This document shows positions 36,782-49,453 of a stretch of DNA of 64,000 bases, in pieces. Position 1 is the stretch's first letter. Each line of letters starts with the position of its first letter. The notes below the pieces were generated by a model that worked only from the letters and a program-made list of their open reading frames with translations, was not told the origin of the DNA and made no database searches. A program made the position numbers and the translations under genes. The stretch is from Morella rubra (lineage: Eukaryota; Streptophyta; Magnoliopsida; Fagales; Myricaceae), in the NCBI GenBank assembly GCA_003952965.2, contig CM025851.1, positions 28,112,936 to 28,176,935 on the forward strand. Reading direction: 5' to 3'.

Positions 36782-37720
36782 CACTACAACAAAACTAAAT
36801 TTTTTTTTGGACGGAAATTTCTGTTCCAAAAACTCAAAATCCGTCCCAAAAAGTTTATTGGGAAGGAAAATATGTCCTTGTATCCCAGCCCACCGCAAAA
36901 AGTTTTTGGAACGAATTGGTCCCGTCGTCCCCTAAAATCTCTTTTTTGGGACGAATTATTCCTATTGTTCGAACACTATATCTAATGGTCACCCTGTTCT
37001 TTTTCTTCTTCTTCTCCTTCTTTCTCTCGAACCGAGTGTATGGTTTGTGAAAGAATGGACTAAATTCAGATATTTCCTTCTTTTATTTTGATTTCACATG
37101 AGGCGTTCGAATGGTATTTAAAAGTGTTCAAACAAAAACATGGAGTAATTTTGTGGCTTAATTTTTTATTTTCATTCAAACTTTGTTCTAACTATAAGTA
37201 ATAAGACTTTAAACGGTATTTAAAAGCGTTCTAAAGAATGAAAAGATGAGGTAATTTTCGGGCTTAATTTTTTCTATTTTCATTCGAACTCCATTTTAAT
37301 GGTGAGTGATAAGATTTCGAACGTATTTAATAGTGTTCCAATGGAAAAAAAAAAAAGGAGTAATTTTCGGGGCTTAATTTTTTTTTATTCAAATCTCGTT
37401 CTAACGATAAGTAATAAGTATTCGAACGGTAATGTCAGGACAGATATAACAGTCTCAAAAGGTCAAATTATTTTTTTTGCGATGGATGTTTTCGTCACTA
37501 AAACAACATAAATTTTTGGGGACGGCATATGTTCGTCGCACAGCCGTCAACATTAAAATTTCATCGCAAAAAATAGTTTTTGGGATAGATTTATTTTTTG
37601 TCTCAAAAAATTAGCTAGTCATATCTTTCGGGACGGATGAAAAATCCTTCTTTTAAGAGTGCTTTTTTGGAAGAATTTTTTGAAGTCCAGAAAAGAACAG
37701 TCTAAAAAAGTCAAATTTCT
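36782..37720. mobile_element. CACTA-like element fragment, copy A
   Basis: Starts with CACTACAACAAAAC, the typical terminus of plant CACTA elements. Many short subterminal repeats of the GGGACGGA / TTTTGGGACGAA type follow, in both orientations, over about 900 bases. The matching opposite terminus (GTTGTAGTG) was not found, and there is no transposase frame. It is probably a truncated non-autonomous copy. It is repeated in copy B at about 44566-45485. Confidence 0.5.
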
Positions 37721-39398
37721 TAATGATTTAAAATCGAAATTAATTCTAAAGGCATTCATGGATTTGAACAATGCAAACTAGTGTTACTAGTGGATTTGTA
37801 GCCTTTTATTGGATGAGTTTAGAATTATACTCATGGAGTCTCGTTAATTTAGTAACGCCGCAAATGATAAAATAAGAAAAGGGTAACATCAGAGTATTTC
37901 CCTTATCTTTTGGACAAAAATCAAATTAGACTCCGTAACTTTTAATTTGTCTAATTATCGTCTTATAAATTTTAAAAAATATTAATTGATGCCCTCCTTT
38001 CAATTTGACCATTAAACCACATAAAAAATAATCGAAATATTCCTCTAAGATAAAATTATTAAAAATATTAAATTTTTTTAAAAAAAGTAAAAAAGTTATA
38101 TATAAATAAAAATTAATATTTTTAAAATATCAATATCGAAATTTTATTTTATTTTTAATTTTTTTCTTAAAAAGACATTTCGTTCAATTCATACTATGCC
38201 CAAATCGAAAGGAGGACAACGATTAATTCTTTTTATAACTTATGGGTGTAATACGACAAATTAAAAGTTATGACCCGGTATACTTTTTGTTTCAACCCAT
38301 AAAGATGTGACGTATTATGATGTTTCTAAAAAAAAAAAAAAATCTAAATTTTGAAATGATTGCTGAGGAAGTTCATAAATGACAATAGGAGATCAAAAGA
38401 GGTGCATAGGGGATTGTTATAGGATGCAAGTGGTTTTGATAATAACTGATTACGAAGACCACATTAAAGATAACACTTTCTCTTCCTTTTTTTTCTTTTT
38501 TAAAACCTTGAGACTGATGCATCTCTTAAAAATCTAGTGTAAATGTAAACGCTTATAGATGATTTATGTTTAATTTAGTGCTTAAACGGTTTGAGTTAAG
38601 GAAATGTACGTAAAAGGATGCTTTTAATGTTCAAACGGCTCAACTAGAAAAGCGAAGAAGAAGACAAAAAATTATAATTTTAGATATTGCCGAAGGCATT
38701 TTTTTATGGAAGTGCAGAATCTTTCATCATTTCTAATTGAACTGCTTTTGTGAAATCCCCACTGCTTGGACCTTTGATTATGGAGAAAGATTTGCTCAAA
38801 GACGTATAACGTGTCCCAGACTCCCACGTAATAATGAGATTTCTGAACTTTTATAATCCACTGTGTCAGTACACACGTTTTACATATGCACAAGGTTTTG
38901 GAGATGCAATTAAGTGGAGCTAGGAATTATCTTCATGAGTGGTTTAGATGAACATGGGTGACTTTGGTTTCGTCTGCGATCGCAGGCCTGATGATGGCCA
39001 CTTACTGAAACGAATCGGCCTACTATAGCAAATTAGGAGTCACTTCGGCCGCCAGAGAAGAACTAGGCATGCACTTCTGCCTATTGATCAAACTGTGTCT
39101 GTACTTATAAAAATAAAAGAAAAAAGATCAGACTGTGTCGGTGACACTTTTGCTGCTTCTTTAATGTTTGACAGTAGGGTTGTGAGTTTGGATTTGAGAT
39201 TGTGAGTGTGGATTTGAGCTTTGGTATGCTGATTTGAGGGATAGAAATGTTTTTGTTCAAATTTTGTAATCTCTTTGCAGTTTGGAATTCGATTTTATCT
39301 GTATTAAATCTTGATTCACAGATGTTATAGTTGGGTTTATCTAACAACTTTTGGCTTGGTTCTATGGAGGTTGGAGGTGGGTACCGGAACAGATAGAA
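37721..39398. other. Remainder of duplicated block A, no gene recognised
   Basis: AT-rich non-coding sequence, including a run of TTAAAAATATTAAA-type low-complexity DNA near 37980-38170. No protein family or RNA gene was recognised. The block ends inside a GGTACCGGAAC motif that is followed by hAT-like sequence only after copy B. Confidence 0.4.
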
Positions 39399-40120
39399 AA
39401 CCAATGTTCACCTAGTTGTCGGCCTCATTCAACCTGTGGATTGAATAAAATACCCTTTTGAGGGTGTAGTCTAGTAATTTTATTCGATAATAAAAAGATT
39501 TGATGGCTTAGAACATCGGACGTTGACATTTCTTTCCCTTCTCCAATTCTTAACAGTTCTGATAGCGATTACGTCAATTTTAATGCTCTCACAGTCTCTC
39601 ACCACGACCACGACTTTCTCCAATATCCTTGAAACAAAGACACCATCGCAAGTTAATAATATAGAAATAGATGTACGAGAAACAACAGCTAATTTTTAAT
39701 ATAATTTTGATTTTATGGATTGTTATCATGCTAGAGGCCGGATACGTGAGAAAAAGATGTTGGGTCAGTGCCCGTCAATAGAAAAGAAAAAACATACGAG
39801 ATGGTGGGTATGGACTATTGGAATTGTAGGACTTTTGATATACCGATAGTATTTAGAATAGCTTAGTAATTTGTATAATCAGAGGTTAGTTTCTACCCCG
39901 CAAGACTCGGTCCAAATTGATTATAAATAACTATATATTATATGACAAACTCATTTTAAACCCTCTTAAAAAAATTCAGACCCTATTGATTCAACTACTT
40001 GGGTTTTGTTGCTACGCTCTCACCTAAATTAGTTTGTTTCAAACGGTGCAAAGATTAGATTACAACGAATTTCTTCTATACATATAAAAGACAGCCAAAA
40101 TCTGCCAAAATTATCCCACA

Positions 40121-40393
40121 ATGATCCAGCCAGCCGCTAGTATCCACCGTCCGCAGATTAAAAAATTAATCTTTGTGAGTGCCTTACCCGAAAAAACAAG
40201 CAAGAGGCAAAGGGTTAAGGAAGATACTCAAACAGACGAAAGAAAACAGACAGTAAATCAACTACCATTAACCAATAGCTTGACCGGAACGAGAAGGACA
40301 AAGTACCAGTTCCCACGCGGTATTACGCAGGGCTTCGGTAGCACCAGACCGACCGGCAAACGGGTTGGAAGGGGACATCATAGGTCCCACTGA
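40121..40393 (+). CDS. Hypothetical 90-residue basic protein, copy B
   Basis: Identical in translation to the frame at 32180-32452, with the same ATATAAAAG upstream. No family recognised. Its identity to copy A reflects the recent (or artefactual) duplication and is not evidence of selection. Confidence 0.2.
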   Translation: MIQPAASIHRPQIKKLIFVSALPEKTSKRQRVKEDTQTDERKQTVNQLPLTNSLTGTRRTKYQFPRGITQGFGSTRPTGKRVGRGHHRSH

Positions 40394-40639
40394 TTGCCCT
40401 TAATCAGGTGGTTTGGACATATTAATCGCTGTCAGATCTCGGAGGAAAAAACAATTGAGGTCGAAGAGTGCACCCGTCTGTAGACAACTATCTCCGTCCG
40501 AGTAGTCGGCAGGCTTCAGATTTTTTTTAAAAAAGAAGATAAATATCTAAGTGAAATTATTTCACCTCAATAATCGGAAATGTTTTTTTTTTTAAAGATT
40601 ATAAGATTTTTAAGATTTTAATAGAATTGTGAATATTAT

Positions 40640-40808
40640 GGGAGCGTTTGTTTGCCCAATTTTTTGGATCTAAAATTTTCACCACACCAAACACATTTCA
40701 CAAACCCTAGACACATACACTTCACACTTACAAACTTCAATAAATTTCAACATTCAAAAGATTCAGAATTTTGGAATATTTCCAAAATTTCGGTAAACAA
40801 ACGCTCCT
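40640..40808. mobile_element. MITE-like element, copy B
   Basis: Same ends as the element at 32703-32895 (GGGAGCGTTTGTTTG and its inverted partner), but about 24 bases shorter because several short pieces inside are missing. Confidence 0.55.
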
Positions 40809-42156
40809 ATGTAGATTAGAGTTTTATAGATTTTTGTGTAAAAATTATTGAAATATTTTACAAATATGAAAACCTAATGTAATTTTTAATAAAAAATATT
40901 AGAGTTAGGTAAAAAAATATTAAATGTGAGAAAATTATATCATATTTATTTTATAAATTTTAATAAATACATTTATATTCTAAAATAATTTAACAAACCA
41001 ACGTATATGTTATTTCAACCTGACCCAGAAAAACTGAACATTTCAACCTGGACGAATGACATAGCCATGCATGTTTGGTTACCCGTGGACGCCGCCTGGG
41101 ACACAGAATTGTCCCCCCCCCCCCACTTGCTCTTTGAAACTCCGAAAGAAGTCTGAGTTAAAATCTGCTGCCAGCTGTGATATCAACTACCCAACTGCTT
41201 CTTGCGAAAGGAACATCACGGGGCCACCATAAGAATCCAAAATCCAATTAATAATGCCACGTGGTCGGCTAGGATGCAATCATGATACCACACCACGCTC
41301 AGACTATGTGAAACTAGTCCGCCAAACTCATATAAAGCGCGTGGTCAGCAATACTGTGGGATCCCAAAAAACAGATTTGTACATAATTGCTATCAGGGTC
41401 CATGCACATCACGCTCTGTGAGGATGCGTGTGGTAAGTGGTTTCTGAGATCACGGGAAAGAAAGTCAAAGGGATTCAAACTCGAAGCACGTGAGATTCTT
41501 ACAGGCTGTTAGTGGGGCCTTCCTACGTGGAAGACGTTGAAGTCCAACTTCAAACTGCTTATTTTAAGCGCTTCCTTTTAACGGGGCTCCTTTCGGACGG
41601 TTGATTGGGGCCGTCGATTGGAGCGACTGAGGCTCTGGATTGGGACTTACAGCTGTTAGTTGGGCAAAGTAGTCAAAAAGGTTGCGGTCCCACATGCCGT
41701 TTTCTAACGTTTGTTGTGTGATAAACAGCTCTGCCCTTCCTGTCATGTTTTAAACGCCCCGGATAAGCACTACCCAGTTCCGCGAGTACGAGAATGCTTT
41801 TATTCATTAGTTTTTTTCAAGTTGGTTTCATCGTAATCTCATTTTTGTCCCTGTTGCTGCGAAAGCCAAATTAGACAATGTCAGTGTATTTATTAACATT
41901 TACTGATACATAGCGTGGCAGGGTAAAATTGTCAAATGAAAAAGAGCAGACAAAAGCAGAAAGAGACTGTGACAAAAATTTGCTCGCCGAAAGAAAATCA
42001 GAAATAATAATCGGGGAGCGCAGATAGAAACCCCTACCCACTTTACAAAAGCCAGTTTCCTGGAAGTATCCATCTATGCTCGATCTAAAGACGAGCCCGA
42101 TTGGCGCCCAACAAGTGCATGCACCATTGCACCTCTCTCGCCCTCTCCTCCTGCAA

Positions 42157-42163
42157 TATAAAT
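42157..42163 (+). promoter_or_regulatory. TATA box of MYB copy B
   Basis: TATAAAT in the same context and at the same distance (137 bases) from the ATG as in copy A. Confidence 0.6.
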
Positions 42164-42293
42164 CCTGAACGCTTCCTTTCCTTATTCTGCTCATCGCACC
42201 TTTCCTTCTGGAACTGACTTAAAGCCAAAATATTCTACCTTCAATATCTCTCGGCCTTTTCTGTTTGTGGTCACTCTGTAGTCTGTTCCCTAA

Positions 42294-42989
42294 ATGGAAG
42301 GAATTAACAGGTGCTCTTCTACTACCACTTCGTCTGATTCTTCCTCTTCTGACTCTTCTTTATCCAGCAAGACACCAAGAGGTTTTAATAAGCCCGAGAG
42401 AATCAAAGGTCCATGGAGCACCGAGGAAGACCGGATTTTAACCCGTCTTGTCGAACGATATGGCCCCAGAAACTGGTCCCTGATAAGCCGTCACATAAAC
42501 GGACGGTCTGGCAAGTCTTGCAGGCTCAGGTGGTGTAACCAGCTGAGCCCCAGCGTGCAGCACCTGCCGTTCTCTCCAGCCGAGGACGAGACCATCTTGG
42601 CCGCACATGCACGGTACGGGAACAGGTGGGCCACCATTGCCCGCTTGCTCCCGGGTCGGACAGATAATGCGGTTAAGAACCACTGGAATTCCACACTCAA
42701 GAGGAGGGTCAGGGAGCAACAAATGGACGGCGTTGGCGGTAGTTTTAGTAGTCACGAAGGGTGTGCCTCGGGATCTCTTCAGTGCGTGGGAATGGAAGAA
42801 GATGACCCGTTGACTGCGTTGACCCTTGCGCCGCCGGGGATTGCTGGTGGTAGTAGTAATGTTCCGGTGACGGACCGGAGGACGGAGAGTATGCCAGCGG
42901 GGTTTTGGGATTTCATGAGGGATGTGATTGCGAGGGAAGTGAGAGATTATGTGACCTCGACCATGCCCGAAACTTCGAGCTTCCATTAA
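42294..42989 (+). CDS. R2R3-MYB transcription factor, subgroup 22, copy B
   Basis: Encodes the same 231 residues as 34508-35203. The R2 and R3 repeats, the DPLTALTLAPPG motif and the C-terminal FWDFMRDVIAREVRDYV helix are all present. The promoter region, TATA box and 3' flank are also the same, so if both copies are real they should be expressed alike. The alternative is that this copy is an assembly duplicate of a single locus. I favour caution, because the differences elsewhere in the block are mostly losses of short low-complexity pieces. Confidence 0.9.
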   Translation: MEGINRCSSTTTSSDSSSSDSSLSSKTPRGFNKPERIKGPWSTEEDRILTRLVERYGPRNWSLISRHINGRSGKSCRLRWCNQLSPSVQHLPFSPAEDETILAAHARYGNRWATIARLLPGRTDNAVKNHWNSTLKRRVREQQMDGVGGSFSSHEGCASGSLQCVGMEEDDPLTALTLAPPGIAGGSSNVPVTDRRTESMPAGFWDFMRDVIAREVRDYVTSTMPETSSFH

Positions 42990-44565
42990 TGTATTCGATC
43001 GTGTATCGGTTAATTTGCTATTAAATTGTTCATAAAAAAAAGTTATAACTTTAATTCTCAAACGCAAAAGGTATTTGATCAAAGGAGACTGTTTCGGTAT
43101 TTGATCAACGGAGACTGTTTCGCAAAAGATTTCCATTGCCTAAGCTCCATGCTACGCATTTAACAAAGTTTCTGTGGGTGTCACCAATGAACTGAAGGAA
43201 ACTGTTTCGGTATTTGATCAGAGGAGAGAGAACAAATAAAACAAGGGAACCTGGGGAAGTTAACGTATGATCTTGCTAACGTCTTTCGTCTCTGGCCACC
43301 TCCCAGCCTGTTCCAGGCCAATTGTAGCGGGACATGTCAGTGTGCAGAGAATGACCAGGCAAACATGCTAAAACGGGTCAAACTTATCTCCGTACGAGTG
43401 GTGTCGAGTTGCCTTGATTTTAACACATGGGACTCGGAATGTTCCAGCAAACTAAAGAGATCTTGTTTTAAACTAAAAAGTTATTGTTTTTATCTATTTT
43501 GGAACTAATGTTTTTGAACGTGGATGCAATTCTTGATGCGTAGTGATATTAAGAGTTTTTTTTTTCTAATTAAGATTAAAATGTCAAGAATAAAAGAGAA
43601 ATAATGTTATGGTGATTGTAGTTTAGCCTATAGAGAAAATAATTACAGAGAACAAGTTGGTGTATCTGTAAATATTTGAGAGCATCAACGTTACGCGAAT
43701 CTTTAATCTTTATTTTGTAACTCAACGAAATAATTATAAGATAGATAGATTCTTTTGTATAAGGATGAGATTTTGATGTACTGGGACTTGAGTTTTTTGG
43801 TATATTTTTTTTTCATTATTTGCTTGTACATTTAATTTTCGGATCAGTGGATTTTATTCTATTGTTTCTACTCGTAAATGTATCACATCTGGAGGGACCA
43901 CGTTAAATTTTAGTGTCCTCTATGTGTTTGTTTATTTTTTTATAATTTACCGTCATCACGTACTCAATTGCACAACAAGCCGTATCAGTGAACAGGTTCT
44001 GGATTCATATATGTGATTACTGCGGAGATGGTGCAAACAAAGTGGCTTCAAAACATATTTTTTCGTACCACTTTTTTTTTTCACTTGTCGCGCTTGGTAA
44101 GGTAAAAGCTACCAAGTTTTATGTGGTCAATAAAATTTTCGTGACTAGTTCCCAAATTTCTCGTAGTGACCGTCAGTCAAGAACTTGCCTTGTCTCCACG
44201 GCAAAAAGAAAAAAAAAAAAAAAAAAGAGAACTTGCCCTTGTCGTTTTTTGTACATTGTTTGCTCTCTGTATATTGTACAATATTTATATATATTATCAG
44301 CACTCGAAATGATGCATGCAGTTTTATTGACAGTTGTGGTTTTTGGATCACAATGGTTGTCCAGTTATTTTATCTAGTACTTAATTCCATGCTAAAATCA
44401 CTAATTGGACTCGAAACTAATTACATGAGAATGTGCTCCATATGCAGCTTATATAAAAAGTGATTGATTCGTCTGTTGTTGATATTAGTATAGTTGATTA
44501 CAACAAATAGATACTGTACAACAAAACTGATTTTTTGGGACGAAATTAATTAGAATAAATAGATA

Positions 44566-45485
44566 CACTACAACAAAACTAAATTTTTTTTTGGACGGAA
44601 ATTTCTGTTCCAAAAACTCAAAATCCGTCCCAAAAAGTTTATTGGGAAGGAAAATGTCCTTGTATCCCAGCCCACCGCAAAAAGTTTTTGGAACGAATTG
44701 GTCCCGTCGTCCCCTAAAATCTCTTTTTTGGGACGAATTATTCCTATTGTTCGAACACTATATCTAATGGTCACCCTGTTTTTTTCTTCTTTCTCCTTCT
44801 TTCTCTCGAACCGAGTGTATGGTTTGTGAAAGAATGGACTAAATTCAGATATTTCCTTCTTTTATTTTGAGAGAGGCGTTCGAATGGTATTTAAAAGTGT
44901 TCAAACAAAAACATGGAGTAATTTTTGGCTTAATTTTTTATTTTCATTCAAACTTTGTTCTAACTATAAGTAATAAGACTTTAAACGGTATTTAAAAGCG
45001 TTCTAAAGAATGAAAAGATGAGGTAATTTCGGGCTTAATTTTTTCTATTTTCATTCGAACTCCATTTTAATGGTGAGTGATAAGATTTCGAACGTATTTA
45101 ATAGTGTTCCAATGGAAAAAAAAAAAAGGAGTAATTTTCGGGGCTTAATTTTTTTTTATTCAAATCTCGTTCTAACGATAAGTAATAAGTATTCGAACGG
45201 TAATGTCAGGACAGATATAACAGTCTCAAAAGGTCAAATTATTTTTTTTGCGATGGATGTTTTCGTCACTAAAACAACATAAATTTTTGGGGACGGCATA
45301 TGTTCGTCGCACAGCCGTCAACATTAAAATTTCATCGCAAAAAATAGTTTTTGGGATAGATTTATTTTTTGTCTCAAAAAATTAGCTAGTCATATCTTTC
45401 GGGACGGATGAAAAATCCTTCTTTTAAGAGTGCTTTTTTGGAAGAATTTTTTGAAGTCCAGAAAAGAACAGTCTAAAAAAGTCAA
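44566..45485. mobile_element. CACTA-like element fragment, copy B
   Basis: Starts CACTACAACAAAAC like 36782-37720, with the same GGGACGGA-type subterminal repeats. Several short losses occur relative to copy A (for example AT in GGAAAATGTCC). No opposite terminus was found. Confidence 0.45.
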
Positions 45486-47159
45486 ATTTCTTAATGATTT
45501 AAAATCGAAATTAATTCTAAAGGCATTCATGGATTTGAACAATGCAAACTAGTGTTACTAGTGGATTTGTAGCCTTTTATTGGATGAGTTTAGAATTATA
45601 CTCATGGAGTCTCGTTAATTTAGTAACGCCGCAAATGATAAAATAAGAAAAGGGTAACATCAGAGTATTTCCCTTATCTTTTGGACAAAAATCAAATTAG
45701 ACTCCGTAACTTTTAATTTGTCTAATTATCGTCTTATAAATTTTAAAAAATATTAATTGATGCCCTCCTTTCAATTTGACCATTAAACCACATAAAAATA
45801 ATCGAAATATTCCTCTAAGATAAAATTATTAAAATATTAAATTTTTTTAAAAAAAGTAAAAAAGTTATATATAAAAAATTAATATTTTTAAAATAAATAT
45901 CGAAATTTTATTTTATTTTTAATTTTTTTCTTAAAAAGACATTTCGTTCAATTCATACTATGCCCAAATCGAAAGGAGGACAACGATTAATTCTTTTTAT
46001 AACTTATGGGTGTAATACGACAAATTAAAAGTTATGACCCGGTATACTTTTTGTTTCAACCCATAAAGATGTGACGTATTATGATGTTTCTAAAAAAAAA
46101 AAATCTAAATTTTGAAATGATTGCTGAGGAAGTTCATAAATGACAATAGGAGATCAAAAGAGGTGCATAGGGGATTGTTATAGGATGCAAGTGGTTTTGA
46201 TAATAACTGATTACGAAGACCACATTAAAGATAACACTTTCTCTTCCTTTTTTTTCTTTTTTAAAACCTTGAGACTGATGCATCTCTTAAAAATCTAGTG
46301 TAAATGTAAACGCTTATAGATGATTTATGTTTAATTTAGTGCTTAAACGGTTTGAGTTAAGGAAATGTACGTAAAAGGATGCTTTTAATGTTCAAACGGC
46401 TCAACTAGAAAAGCGAAGAAGAAGACAAAAAATTATAATTTTAGATATTGCCGAAGGCATTTTTTTATGGAAGTGCAGAATCTTTCATCATTTCTAATTG
46501 AACTGCTTTTGTGAAATCCCCACTGCTTGGACCTTTGATTATGGAGAAAGATTTGCTCAAAGACGTATAACGTGTCCCAGACTCCCACGTAATAATGAGA
46601 TTTCTGAACTTTTATAATCCACTGTGTCAGTACACACGTTTTACATATGCACAAGGTTTTGGAGATGCAATTAAGTGGAGCTAGGAATTATCTTCATGAG
46701 TGGTTTAGATGAACATGGGTGACTTTGGTTTCGTCTGCGATCGCAGGCCTGATGATGGCCACTTACTGAAACGAATCGGCCTACTATAGCAAATTAGGAG
46801 TCACTTCGGCCGCCAGAGAAGAACTAGGCATGCACTTCTGCCTATTGATCAAACTGTGTCTGTACTTATAAAAATAAAAGAAAAAAGATCAGACTGTGTC
46901 GGTGACACTTTTGCTGCTTCTTTAATGTTTGACAGTAGGGTTGTGAGTTTGGATTTGAGATTGTGAGTGTGGATTTGAGCTTTGGTATGCTGATTTGAGG
47001 GATAGAAATGTTTTTGTTCAAATTTTGTAATCTCTTTGCAGTTTGGAATTCGATTTTATCTGTATTAAATCTTGATTCACAGATGTTATAGTTGGGTTTA
47101 TCTAACAACTTTTGGCTTGGTTCTATGGAGGTTGGAGGTGGGTACCGGAACAGATAGAA

Positions 47160-49453
47160 CTTGAATAACCAATTCCAATTCCGTTTCGGTACTCATTAGA
47201 ATATAATTTTTTTTGTTGGTTCCGTTCTAATAGTTTATTGAAAAAGAAATTATGGAAATTTCGATTTAGTATGTGAGTTTTTTTAGACATATTTTTTTGA
47301 AATGTAATAGGTCCAAAATATTTTTTGGGCCGAAATTTTAGAAGATTTTTCATTATTCATCATAAATTAACAATAAATATAAACATTTATCTAAAATTCA
47401 GATTCTAAAATGAACATTCAAGCAAATTTCATATATTTATACTTTATTGAGTCTTATTTTTATTTTTTATTTTTAAAAAAGAACCAGAACCGGTAGAAAT
47501 TACTAAAAATGACAAGAAAAAAAAAGAAATAGAATTTCCAATTCCGATTTTGAAAATCGCTAAAAATTGACTTCTAATTCTGGTTTTGCTGATTCGAAAG
47601 TCAAAGATGTCATTTTGAGAGAGCATATACATAACAAGTTGAGGTCTACGTGATAGGGTGTACAATATGAATTAACTCACTGTTTAATATACAAAAAGTA
47701 TTACTGATGCAACTAGAGACGGAGCTAGCGGGGGTGATGGAGACCTGCGAGGAGCTACAGGGGCACCACCAAAAAAGACGTATCGGGCCAAGAGCGAGCG
47801 AGCGAGCAAGAGAAAGGCCAACAATGCTTTAGAGGGAACTGATAAGAACCAAGCCCGACTAGCAGGGGCTGAAGGGCCATAGCAAGGCACTGCACCTAGC
47901 ACCTTGTGCATGTGCGCTCATAATTTGGCATATATGGCTTGCCTTGTGTGCATGTTGCCTTGCTTGCAATCGACATGAAAGTACACAATTAAGACCATGA
48001 GATGGAATACACAATTAAGTACTCCCGAATGGCAGAATTTTATTTTTACATGGTACTTTATCCAAACATCAGGGATTAGGAAAAGAGAAAAACACATAGT
48101 AAACATAATGAAGAAAAATTGACAGAAGTGAACTATCAACTACTTTTTTAGTTCAATAGTAAGCATATATACATGCATATTTGAAGTGTATGTTATATAT
48201 ATATATATTTACATATTAAGCTGATGAAGTCAAATTTAACCGGCCTATCACAAAGTCTACTGGGCTAGGAGCTCGAGGGAGTTGGGTTTGAGGTCCAACC
48301 TTTGAGACGTGTTGAAAGGCTCAAGCACTCATTCTTTCCTCCTACAAATAAAAAAAACAGATTAGGATCGGGGTCTTAATTCCCCATAGAGAGATTTCTC
48401 CTATGCTTTTGTTAATCATCATTTTTCTATATCTTTTGTTTACTGGTTCTATTATGAGTGAGAAAGAGTGCGTACCTCTTCTTTTTCCTGTATCTTCTCT
48501 TTTATTCTCTCTCTGCTGTTTTTTTGCTAGGCCTAGGCCTAGCACCCCCTTTTTGGCCCCTTCATTGGGCTTAGGGCACTAGTTCCTTATTGGTCTTGTG
48601 AGTGACGGTTTTTGCTAGGCCTCCTCTGTCCCGCATTTATTGAGCACTGGGATTTGTCTCTCTCTTCCCTCTTCTTATTAGTCTTGGAAATGGCAGTTCC
48701 TGCCCGCATATTAAATGCACAGATATTATTCACCACGCTATCATTTTTATCAAATAATTAGTTAATCAATTTTCCTGTTGACCTATCTATCAGGCTCGAT
48801 GGGACCTGCCATTAAGAGGGTTCTCTGTTCCTCCTCTTACTCGACTGTTTTATAGGAGGCGTGATTTTGCAGCGGGCCTCCCGCCCTTTCCCTTATCGTC
48901 TTGGGCTTACCATCCTTTTTATCGGACTTTGATAATGGTTATGTCTCCCTTGGGCCAATAAAAACTACCCCATCATAAGCTTAACGTCGAAGAAATTGAT
49001 TAAAGTTGGGGGGGGGGGGGGGGGGGGGGTGGTGGTGTGCCGAATCCAATACTGGTAATTTTGGGAGCAGTTTCTTCACCATTCGAAATGTCATATTAGG
49101 GGACATGACCCGAAAGTTATATCTTTACGTCTATATATATATATATGTAGGGAGCAGAAAAAAACTTCAGCATCGAAGGAAATCTAACCACGCAGTTGGT
49201 AATAAAGCTAAAAACGAACGCAGTTTTATTATATGCATATAGAACAAGAAGCAAAACACCTCACACTAAACAGATGATACAGTATCGTAATTGAAAGCGA
49301 AAAAGTAGGGAACAAACCCTTATTTATATGAGTGCAATGGTCCTCCAAATGATTGAATTTTTGTGCATGCATTATGGACGTAATATTAACTGAAACAACA
49401 AACGGCACTGCGTCTTTACTGGCATATATATTCTCTTGATCTGTAACCAGTAG
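47160..49453. other. Intergenic region with hAT-like remnant and low-complexity DNA
   Basis: From about 47131 to 47600 the sequence reads GGTGGGTACCGGAAC ... CCAATTCCAATTCCG ... GAACCAGAACCGGTAG ... TTCCAATTCCGATTTTG. This resembles the GGAACCGGAATT-rich subterminal DNA of plant hAT elements. A (TA)n stretch is near 48194-48208. The area 48270-48990 has CCTAGGCCTAG and other retroelement-like phrases but no coding frame I recognise. No gene was identified. Confidence 0.4.
49008..49029. repeat. Poly-G run of 22
   Basis: Twenty-two consecutive G, followed by TGGTGGTG. Homopolymers this long are rare and their length is unreliable in most sequencing data. Confidence 0.85.

Larger units (their letters stand above)
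31464..39398. repeat. Tandem segmental duplication, copy A (7935 bases)
   Basis: This block runs from TGTTCACCTAGTTGTCGG to GGTACCGGAACAGATAGAA. It is followed by six bases (AACCAA) and then repeats as 39405-47159. The MYB gene, its promoter and its 3' flank match the second copy base for base wherever I compared them. Copy A is about 180 bases longer, the differences being mainly in AT-rich or simple sequence (for example near 32760-33140 and 36416-36445). Confidence 0.95.
39405..47159. repeat. Tandem segmental duplication, copy B (7755 bases)
   Basis: Direct repeat of 31464-39398, starting at the same TGTTCACCTAG. The MYB coding sequence and large flanks read the same, while about 180 bases are missing in scattered small pieces. 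Examples: one T in GAATATTATGGG, two bases in GAAGTCTGAG, AT in GGAAAATGTCC, and a large AT-rich loss near 40866-40950. A few short replacement bases also occur there. The six bases between copies (AACCAA) occur downstream of copy B at 47167-47172, as if the true junction were there with seven bases lost. Confidence 0.95.
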
